Shown here in pieces: positions 57,629 to 64,000 of a DNA stretch of 64,000 nt (positions are counted from its first letter, which is position 1; each line of letters begins with the position of its first letter). The position numbers and the translations under genes are program-made. The stretch is from positions 62,001-126,000 of the forward strand of contig JAFZSL010000070.1 of NCBI GenBank assembly GCA_017619375.1, in the 5' to 3' direction. A model generated the notes under the pieces. It was not told where the DNA came from. It saw only the letters and a program-made list of their open reading frames with translations, and made no database searches. The stretch is from Prevotella sp. Its GTDB lineage: Bacteria > Bacteroidota > Bacteroidia > Bacteroidales > Bacteroidaceae.

Positions 57629-59395
57629 ATGAAAAAATCTTTACTCGTTGCTTTTGCACTCGCCTGTGCAGTGGCAGGCAATGCACAAAGCGTTTCCAAA
57701 GGTGCCATGGTGCATCGCAGTGATTTGCCAGACATGCCAAGACAGAAAATGGTGATGGCCAACGGGCCACGCAGAGCCAAGAAGTCTGTGGACAATGGTC
57801 TTTATTACACCATTCCTGGTGCATTGTATGGTGGATGGACGGTAGATGGTATGGGCTATGCCTATTCCATGGCCATGGTTCCTCCATTTGTCGATGTTAC
57901 TTTTGCCAACCAGGCTACAGACAAATTTGCCTGCAGTTGGTTCATCAATGGCAATGACATTACAGAATATGCAGAAGAGAACGGTGATTATGTTGGAAAT
58001 TACTCTCCCGATGGTTGGTATTACACCCCTGCTCTCCAACACAGGAAGATTGAAGGTGGGTATCAGTACAACGAAGACAATTATTGGGCAAAGACCGGTC
58101 AATATGATGTCAATGACATCTCTGTCTCCTGTACCTATAGCCCGGAGTTGATGATGACTCCTGTCGATAACCATGGCCACCGCACGTCCAATGGCAATGT
58201 ATATAGGAACTCACTTGCCGGCTACGGCTTCCTTAGCACCTCTTACTTGTTTGGAACAGGCCAGGTGGACCTTGAAGACGACGGCGTCTGGGATTACACT
58301 GCCTATGGCTTCGAGCAGACCTACAACCCCCTGCTTGCCCCGATGTATGTGGATGAAATCCATATCAATGCTGTCACCATGAATAATTACGGCCCCATCC
58401 CCGCTGGAAAGTCTGTAAAGGCTTACATCATTGCTCTCGACGAGGAGGGTGCTGCAAGTGAACTCTTGGCCACCTTTGAGGCCACAGCCAGCGATACACT
58501 CGACTTCCAGGACAAGGACGATGATTGGCAAGGCCAGACAGCTTACTTTGGAAGCATTGTCTATAGGAATACCGAGACTTTCACCGACATTTTCGGCAAC
58601 CAGACCTCACTGCCCGCAGCCATTCCCGCCGGCGTGCCTTTCCGCATCCAGTTCGAAGGTATGGATGAAGAGGGTGTCAGCATTGGCGCCTACGCTCTTT
58701 GGAAGAGCGAAGTGGAGGATACCTACATTGATAATGGTTACCTGTTGATGAAAGAAGGAAGAGCCTTTACTTTCCAAAGTCCGCTTGCTGCCAGTATCGA
58801 CATCCTTGGCCAATATGAGGTGATCGACGTGCAGACCAAGGATTTCCTTTCTGCAGAATCGCAAGATGACTTCCCCGCAGCCGACTTCCAGGGTTGGAAT
58901 GTGCTTCGCGTGTCTGCCGACGGCCAGTCTGTCAGCACCGCCGGCCTTGTAGGCAACGAGAACTACGATATGGGTTGTGCTTTCGTAGGTACTTCCGTGC
59001 CTTGGTTTGATGAGGAAGGTCTTCCCAACTACGACGTGGACGAAGAACTGCTCCCCGAGTGGGTGGAGGGTCTCCAGGTTGACACCACCTATTACAACAG
59101 CGATGTCCTCTCAGGCTACAACCTCGTCATCCCGGTGTGCAAACCGCTTCCCGAGGGTGTGACCGGCCGTTCTTGCACGCTTGACATCTTTGGCAATGCC
59201 GGTATCGCAGGCAACAACCAAATCATTATCCTTCAGGGTGACGCCAACTTAGACGGCATCGTAGAGGTGAAGGCTGACAAGAAAGTCATCCACAAGAGAG
59301 GACTCTACAACCTCAATGGACAGAGCATCTCAACTCCTGTTGATGGACAACTCTACATCAGGGATGGAAAGAAATACTTGAACAGGAAGAAATAA
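57629..59395 (+). CDS. Secreted protein with Prevotella-type C-terminal motif, function unknown
   Basis: 588 residues. Signal peptide (LLVAFALACAVAGNAQ). The body is rich in Tyr, Asp and Gly and probably all beta; no catalytic motif recognised. The last 40 residues (KKVIHKRGLYNLNGQSISTP followed by LYIRDGKKYLNRKK) match the short C-terminal motif (G-x-Y-x-x-x-G then I-x-x-G-K-K) seen on many secreted Prevotella proteins, which may act in sorting by the type IX system. Last gene of the SusC/SusD operon, with a strong terminator right after. I cannot assign a function; substrate binding at the surface is possible. Confidence 0.65.
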   Translation: MKKSLLVAFALACAVAGNAQSVSKGAMVHRSDLPDMPRQKMVMANGPRRAKKSVDNGLYYTIPGALYGGWTVDGMGYAYSMAMVPPFVDVTFANQATDKFACSWFINGNDITEYAEENGDYVGNYSPDGWYYTPALQHRKIEGGYQYNEDNYWAKTGQYDVNDISVSCTYSPELMMTPVDNHGHRTSNGNVYRNSLAGYGFLSTSYLFGTGQVDLEDDGVWDYTAYGFEQTYNPLLAPMYVDEIHINAVTMNNYGPIPAGKSVKAYIIALDEEGAASELLATFEATASDTLDFQDKDDDWQGQTAYFGSIVYRNTETFTDIFGNQTSLPAAIPAGVPFRIQFEGMDEEGVSIGAYALWKSEVEDTYIDNGYLLMKEGRAFTFQSPLAASIDILGQYEVIDVQTKDFLSAESQDDFPAADFQGWNVLRVSADGQSVSTAGLVGNENYDMGCAFVGTSVPWFDEEGLPNYDVDEELLPEWVEGLQVDTTYYNSDVLSGYNLVIPVCKPLPEGVTGRSCTLDIFGNAGIAGNNQIIILQGDANLDGIVEVKADKKVIHKRGLYNLNGQSISTPVDGQLYIRDGKKYLNRKK

Positions 59396-59422
59396 GCAAG
59401 AGCATTGCTTTTGACATAATGG

Positions 59423-59457
59423 AAAATCCCCCTGCACGTCCGGTGCAGGGGGATTTT
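59423..59457. terminator. Bidirectional terminator between the Sus operon and the M6 protease
   Basis: Perfect 15-bp stem, AAAATCCCCCTGCAC against GTGCAGGGGGATTTT, 5-base loop, followed by TCTTG; T-runs on both strands, so it can end both convergent units. Confidence 0.85.
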
Positions 59458-59463
59458 TCTTGA

Positions 59464-59556
59464 TAGGTGATCCTAGGTGATTTGTGGTTCTAGGTGATTT
59501 TTAGGTAGTCCTAGGTGGTCCTAGGTAGCCCTAGGTCATCCTAAGGCTTAGGTTAC
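59464..59556. repeat. Tandem array of about eight TAGGTxxTCC units (10-nt steps)
   Basis: Units such as TAGGTGATCC, TAGGTAGTCC, TAGGTGGTCC and TAGGTAGCCC follow at mostly exact 10-base steps from 59464, interrupted once by 7 bases. The last unit overlaps the stop region of the M6 protease gene (minus strand, ends 59553). Confidence 0.75.
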
Positions 59557-61664
59557 TTCACCAAGACCTTTTTGCCATCGATGATGTGGATGCCCTTGTT
59601 CAGCCGGTTCCTGTCTTCTTGCTGTCCGGTGAGGGTGTAAGCACCTTTGCGCACAGAGGCTGTGGCAGGAGACAACGTCGTCTGTATGCCGTCGGGGTCG
59701 GCTGCCTTGCGGTAGATTTGTATGGGAGCCCCTTCGGTGTCATAGCAGGTGAAGAATGTGCTCTCGGCGTTGTAGCGCAGGTTCTTGTTGGCGTTGTTCT
59801 TTACCTGGAAGGTGATGACGGCATTGCCATCAATGATGTCGATGGTGGCCATGGCGTTGGTGCCCGGCTTGTTGGTTCCCACCAGTTTGCTTCCGGAGGT
59901 AACCCCCGTCAGATAGACATCGCCCACTTGGAAAGCCCAATAACCATTGGCGGTGCGTTTCAGCACGATTTCTTGGATGTTATCCTCTGCCAGGATTTTG
60001 CCATCATCGAGCGGGTTGACACACACACCTATGCGAGCCTCCGTGGTTTGTATGCCGCCCAATGCGATGGCGTCGTCCACGTTTGCGATGATGATGATGT
60101 CGCCGTCAGCGAGGTCGTCTGCGTTGTCCACCCGTGTATAGGTCGTTCCCTCGGCAGGTTTGTAGGTGTAAGCCATATCGTTGCCCATGATGTTGAAACT
60201 CAAGGTTCGGTTGCTGTGTTTCATCACCTTGTAGATAGGTATGGTGGTGCATTCTGTATAATTGTAATACGGCCATGTCGCCCTGTTGACCAGTGCATTG
60301 CCATAGAGGTTGGACTGGGCTGCACTATATAAGAGTTTGGAGTTGTCTGCCGTGACGGCCATGGCCCGCTTTGCGTTCTTGTTGTTGTTCACCGTGTTAT
60401 ACAGCCAAGGGTCACGTGAGTATGCAATGCGGCTCACCAGAAGGCCGTCGCCCATCTCGGATGTATACCAAAGCCCACGTTGCTTGTTTTCGAAGATGAA
60501 ATATTCCTTGTTGTTGTCCGGATTGCGGTAGAGCACGGCAGGCACGCTGCCTGCCACATCCGGGTCGCCGAGCACCACACCTTGCGGGTTGGTGATTTCG
60601 GGAATGGTGAGCCATCCCAGGTAACTGCGCTCATAGGCCGTGTAGCCCACGGGTGCATACCCATCGTTGATATAGCAACCAGAGTCCATGATGCTCCAGT
60701 TGCCAAATGACGATTCGTCCTCGTAACTATGATTGGTGCAATAGAAGTCTGGCAGTCCGAGGCCGTGGCTGAACTCGTGACAGAACGTACCGATGCCGTC
60801 GAGTTTGTCACGGGCGTTTGTCTCGTTGCCTACGAAATAGGATTTGAATTGGTATCCGCCCATGAGAGTGGAGTAGGAGGGCAGGTCGAGTTGATGGGGC
60901 CAGATGGTGTTCTCGTCGCCACCGCTGGCTTCGCCACGACCCGCATAGATGAGGCTGACCAATGGCACGCTCTTGTTCACGTAGTATTGTGAGAAGTCCA
61001 CACCTTGGTTCGCGGCGGCGACGATGGCTTCTCTCACCATTGACATGACATTCTTGTCAGAGCCTTCGGAGTTGTTGGCACCATATTCGGCATAGCCTTT
61101 TGTCAACTTCACCTTGGCCACGATGGGGAAGGAGGGAGAGAAGATGCCGTAACTTTGGGCGAGGTAATAGTCGCGTGCAGACCCCACGCAGTAACTCTCA
61201 TCGTGGTAGCCTTCCTCATTGAAAAAGCGCTCCATCTTCTCTATGGTGTGCTCTTCCCGGAACTCCATGTCGGCGAATTCCACGAGGATGACAGGGATGG
61301 TCACTGCTCCGATGCTGTTCACCGACCCGTTGCCGCTCTTTCCATATTCTCCCAATCCGTCGGCGGTTGAACCGTCATGGCTTCTATGCTGACCGTTGAT
61401 GCCTCTTATTCTGTCTCTGTTGGCCCAGGCTTTTTCCATCAGCGTTTCTCGCTCGGTTTGCACGTAGGCGCCGTCTGCCTGATGGATGAAGCAGCGGCCA
61501 TCCTCGCTCTGCCAGTAGTGCATGTATTCGTTGCCACGTAGCTCCACGCGTAGCGACGTGCCATCTTCCAATTTTACTGTCCGCCATATGCCGCGCTTGG
61601 CGGGGATGGCATACATGCCGATGACACAAAAAGCCATGGCCAAAATAGTCAATAGTTTCTTCAT
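59553..61664 (-). CDS. M6 family secreted metalloprotease
   Basis: 703 residues. Signal peptide (LLTILAMAFCVIGMYAIP). Propeptide-like start GIWRTVKLEDGTSLRVELRG, then the M6 (immune inhibitor A-like) catalytic domain with TFCHEFSHGLGLPDFYC: HExxH at 296-300 followed by the glycine turn, and a later conserved stretch IMDSGCYINDGYAPVGY. The C-terminus (GAYTLTGQQ then GIHIIDGKKVLVK) is the same type of short sorting-like motif as in the convergent neighbour. It likely degrades host or dietary protein at the surface. Its position suggests it works with the SusC/SusD unit. A -7 box lies at 61701-61708. Confidence 0.88.
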   Translation of the reverse strand: MKKLLTILAMAFCVIGMYAIPAKRGIWRTVKLEDGTSLRVELRGNEYMHYWQSEDGRCFIHQADGAYVQTERETLMEKAWANRDRIRGINGQHRSHDGSTADGLGEYGKSGNGSVNSIGAVTIPVILVEFADMEFREEHTIEKMERFFNEEGYHDESYCVGSARDYYLAQSYGIFSPSFPIVAKVKLTKGYAEYGANNSEGSDKNVMSMVREAIVAAANQGVDFSQYYVNKSVPLVSLIYAGRGEASGGDENTIWPHQLDLPSYSTLMGGYQFKSYFVGNETNARDKLDGIGTFCHEFSHGLGLPDFYCTNHSYEDESSFGNWSIMDSGCYINDGYAPVGYTAYERSYLGWLTIPEITNPQGVVLGDPDVAGSVPAVLYRNPDNNKEYFIFENKQRGLWYTSEMGDGLLVSRIAYSRDPWLYNTVNNNKNAKRAMAVTADNSKLLYSAAQSNLYGNALVNRATWPYYNYTECTTIPIYKVMKHSNRTLSFNIMGNDMAYTYKPAEGTTYTRVDNADDLADGDIIIIANVDDAIALGGIQTTEARIGVCVNPLDDGKILAEDNIQEIVLKRTANGYWAFQVGDVYLTGVTSGSKLVGTNKPGTNAMATIDIIDGNAVITFQVKNNANKNLRYNAESTFFTCYDTEGAPIQIYRKAADPDGIQTTLSPATASVRKGAYTLTGQQEDRNRLNKGIHIIDGKKVLVK

Positions 61665-61700
61665 ATCTGTTGGTTAAGTGTTTTTTCAATTATGCATTTG

Positions 61701-61708
61701 CAAAATTA
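61701..61708 (-). promoter_or_regulatory. M6 protease promoter (-7 box)
   Basis: TAATTTTG on the minus strand, 37 bases before the start at 61664; no clear TTTG at -33. Confidence 0.4.
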
Positions 61709-61823
61709 AGATAATCTGCCCATATTCCTATGCTTTTTCTGTTTTTTTTATTCGAAAGAGTGTATTTCAACCCCCTTGTTTCAAAAAAACCGACATAAAT
61801 ACGGCTATTACGAAAAAAAGCAC

Positions 61824-61831
61824 TACCTTTG
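61824..61831 (+). promoter_or_regulatory. Promoter (-7 box) of the sugar symporter gene
   Basis: TACCTTTG, 34 bases before the start at 61865; -33 element weak. Confidence 0.4.
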
Positions 61832-61864
61832 CTGAATATAGCATGAAATCAAACAACAATAACT

Positions 61865-63349
61865 ATGAACCAAAGTCAACAAGGTAGCAAATCCTACCTC
61901 ATTTCCATTGTGATGGTCGCCGTTTTGGGCGGCCTGCTCTTCGGCTACGACACAGCCGTCATCTCTGGTGCGGAAAAAGGTCTGCAAGCGTTCTTCATGG
62001 GTGCAGGTGATTTTACCTATACTAAAGGTATGCATGGTTTTACCTCGTCATCAGCCCTCATCGGATGTATCATTGGCTCAGCTCTCTCTGGTTTGCTCGC
62101 CACACATCTGGGACGTAAGAAATCGCTTATTCTCGCCGGTTTGCTGTTCTTTGTTTCAGCCCTTGGCTCGATGAGACCAGAGTTCCTCTTCTTCAAATAT
62201 GGCGAACCCACTTATTCATTGCTGGTTATGTTCAACATCTATCGAATTATCGGCGGCATTGGTGTGGGATTGGCATCTGCCATCTGTCCTATGTATATTG
62301 GTGAAGTGGCACCATCCAACATACGTGGAAAGTTGGTTTCATGGAACCAATTTGCCATTATCTTCGGTCAATTGGTGGTTTATTTCGTCAACTTCTTTAT
62401 CCTTGGCAAGCATGTCCAACCCGAAATTAAGGAAGTTAGCGAGCAGTTGACTATTATTTTCAATCAAGATGCACAATGGACAATTGAAACGGGATGGCGC
62501 TATATGTTTGGTAGTGAAGCTGTGCCAGCGGGACTCTTCACCCTGCTGATCTGCCTTGTTCCCGAGACTCCACGTTATTTGGTAAGTATAGGGCAAGATC
62601 AAAAAGCTCTTGGAATCCTATCGAAGATTAACGGAAGCGAGAAAGCCGCACAAATCTTGAAGGATATCAAGGAGACCATCACAGTGAAGACCGAGAAGTT
62701 ATTCACCTATGGTGTTATGTGCATCTTCATCGGTATTATGCTTTCTGTCTTCCAACAGGCTGTGGGTATCAATGCCGTTCTTTACTTTGGACCACGTATT
62801 TTCCAAGAAATGGGTATGGAAAATCCATTGTTGACGCCAATGCAGTATCAGGTGGTCTTGGGTGTTGTCAATATACTGTTCACCCTCGTGGCTATTTTCA
62901 CTGTTGAGAAATGGGGTCGTAAGCCGCTCCTTATCAGTGGCTCTTTAGGTATGGCACTTGGTGCTTTCGGAACAGCCATCACTTTCGGTCAACCAGGCTT
63001 TGAGCTGGTAACCGTTGTCAGTATTATGGTTTACACTGCTTCATTTATGTTCTCTTGGGGGCCTATTTGCTGGGTGCTCATCTCCGAGATTTTCCCCAAC
63101 ACCATTCGTGGTGCTGCCGTAGCCATTGCCGTGGCTTTCCAGTGGATTTTCAACTTCATCGTCTCTTCCACTTTCATTCCGGTGTTCAGTATGCACCTTA
63201 CCGAAGGTGATCATTTCGGTCATTGGCTCATCTATGGTCTCTATGGCATCATCTGTGTCATCGCAGCCATCTTCGTCTGGAGGCTCGTGCCTGAGACCAA
63301 GGGCAAGACGCTTGAGGACATGAGCAAATTGTGGAGAGAAAGGAAATAA
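61865..63349 (+). CDS. xylE: Sugar/H+ symporter of the MFS sugar porter family, XylE-like
   Basis: 494 residues, twelve membrane helices. Sugar porter motifs: GGLLFGYDTAVISGAE (helix 1), GLLATHLGRKKSLI (the GRR/GRK loop), PMYIGEVAPSNIRGKLVSWN (PESPR region variant), LVPETPRYLVSIGQ, QAVGINAVLYFGPRIFQEMG and EKWGRKPLLISG. The C-terminal PETKGKTLEDM is diagnostic. Close in pattern to D-xylose/H+ symporter XylE, though arabinose or glucose cannot be excluded. It stands alone with its own promoter. No xylA or xylB gene lies in the window. Confidence 0.87.
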   Translation: MNQSQQGSKSYLISIVMVAVLGGLLFGYDTAVISGAEKGLQAFFMGAGDFTYTKGMHGFTSSSALIGCIIGSALSGLLATHLGRKKSLILAGLLFFVSALGSMRPEFLFFKYGEPTYSLLVMFNIYRIIGGIGVGLASAICPMYIGEVAPSNIRGKLVSWNQFAIIFGQLVVYFVNFFILGKHVQPEIKEVSEQLTIIFNQDAQWTIETGWRYMFGSEAVPAGLFTLLICLVPETPRYLVSIGQDQKALGILSKINGSEKAAQILKDIKETITVKTEKLFTYGVMCIFIGIMLSVFQQAVGINAVLYFGPRIFQEMGMENPLLTPMQYQVVLGVVNILFTLVAIFTVEKWGRKPLLISGSLGMALGAFGTAITFGQPGFELVTVVSIMVYTASFMFSWGPICWVLISEIFPNTIRGAAVAIAVAFQWIFNFIVSSTFIPVFSMHLTEGDHFGHWLIYGLYGIICVIAAIFVWRLVPETKGKTLEDMSKLWRERK

Positions 63350-63446
63350 CAACATTGCTAAACTTAGGAAAAAAGGCGTTAAATAGGTTTTAAAGAAACA
63401 TGGATGGCAGAAATGTCTCCAAAAAAGCAGTAAGGTGAACAGATGT

Positions 63447-63490
63447 CCCTTTGACTTCCCTTTAACTCCTCTTTAACTCCCCTTTGACTC
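63447..63490. repeat. Four tandem 11-nt units
   Basis: CCCTTTGACTT, CCCTTTAACTC, CTCTTTAACTC and CCCTTTGACTC follow at exact 11-base steps; a decayed fifth runs to 63501. They lie between the symporter stop and the start of the next gene and would form part of its leader. Confidence 0.8.
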
Positions 63491-63507
63491 CTTCTTATCT
63501 GTCACGA

Positions 63508-64000
63508 ATGAAAATATGGACGCTGGCCATGGCCATGTTCGCCGTCATGCCGTGCTTCGCACAATGGGAGCACGGCATGATGGTGGGCGACATGGGGCAA
63601 CTCCCCGTGTTGTCCACCTTGAGGGCAGTCCCCGTGACCGGCACCACCCCGCCGAGACGTACAAAGTCTTCTGGCACCTACTATCGTCGCCCTGAAGGCG
63701 GCTATTACGTGGGTTTCGGCTATGACGGCAGGGGATATTATCCCACGATGCTCTATGTGAGGCCGTGGCAAGCCATCGTGTTTGAAAACACCGATGAGCA
63801 AAAGCGTGGAGAGTGGCATACCTGGACGTTCTCCAAACTCACCAATCAAGGAGATTATTTCGACGACCCTTCCGTGGTGGTGGATGGCGACGGCAACTAT
63901 CGTATGAGTTACGCCCCCGGCGAGCAATACTACACCCCCACGCTCACATGGGGAACCGACTCCTTCTTCATCGGTGAGGAATGCTATTTCCATGTACTCC
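63508..64000 (+). CDS. Secreted protein, start only (3' end outside window)
   Basis: 164 codons, open to the window edge. Begins MKIWTLAMAMFAVMPCFAQW, a signal peptide with cleavage likely after CFA. The mature part has SSGTYYRRPEGGYYVGFGYD, MLYVRPWQAIVFENTDEQKR and a beta-like pattern rich in Tyr, Gly and Asp. I do not recognise the family. Start chosen because the signal peptide begins there. The tandem 11-nt array lies just before it. Confidence 0.6.
   Translation, partial: MKIWTLAMAMFAVMPCFAQWEHGMMVGDMGQLPVLSTLRAVPVTGTTPPRRTKSSGTYYRRPEGGYYVGFGYDGRGYYPTMLYVRPWQAIVFENTDEQKRGEWHTWTFSKLTNQGDYFDDPSVVVDGDGNYRMSYAPGEQYYTPTLTWGTDSFFIGEECYFHVL

Noticed and set aside
59464-59556. Transposon or integron remnant (att-like repeats)
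   Set aside because: Short direct repeats only, no inverted ends, no integrase or transposase in the window.

Overview
The window looks like a chromosomal piece of a Bacteroidales bacterium, most like the Prevotellaceae. Evidence read from the sequence: many promoters of the Bacteroidetes form (TTTG or TTG, about 20 nt, then TAnnTTTG); a SusC/SusD pair; secreted proteins whose C-termini resemble type IX secretion sorting signals; a division/cell-wall cluster in the Bacteroidetes order; and the block recO, tRNA-Glu, rpsT, gyrB. I see no plasmid, phage or insertion-sequence genes.

1-16 kb is a surface-polysaccharide region. It holds a partial GT4 and two GT2 glycosyltransferases, a membrane phosphoethanolamine-transferase-like protein, two divergent MBOAT + SGNH O-acylation pairs with an acyltransferase-3 gene between them, an ATP-grasp ligase paired with an opine-dehydrogenase-like enzyme, and a secreted GH95 fucosidase. 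The two MBOAT genes share an almost identical 218-bp block in inverted orientation, which could allow recombination between the modules.

16-20 kb is housekeeping: gyrB, rpsT and tRNA-Glu on the minus strand, recO on the plus strand. 19.6-36.3 kb is a complete minus-strand dcw cluster read mraZ, rsmH, ftsL-like, ftsI, murE, mraY, murD, ftsW, murG, murC, ftsQ, ftsA, ftsZ, yqeY. It makes peptidoglycan precursors and the divisome. murF and ddl are not in it. A three-repeat MraZ operator overlaps the mraZ promoter.

36.6-49.5 kb is mixed: a PrsW-like membrane protease, a BlaI/BlaR1-type sensor pair with an unusual BlaR1 C-terminus, an AraC regulator, yifB/comM, an amidase-fold protein that seems to lack its zinc ligands, a subtilisin-like secreted protease, tRNA-Lys, an AI-2E family permease, thymidine kinase, rsmI and a coiled-coil lipoprotein.

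49.8-61.7 kb is a SusC/SusD locus whose neighbours are metallopeptidases and lipoproteins rather than glycosidases: SusC, SusD, a zinc-peptidase lipoprotein, a DUF4302-like lipoprotein, a secreted protein of unknown role, and a convergent M6 metalloprotease. This suggests protein or peptide use. It is followed by a sugar/H+ symporter (XylE-like) and the start of another secreted protein that runs off the end.

Several intergenic gaps carry short tandem arrays of different unit sequence (period 9 to 20 nt). They are listed separately as repeats.
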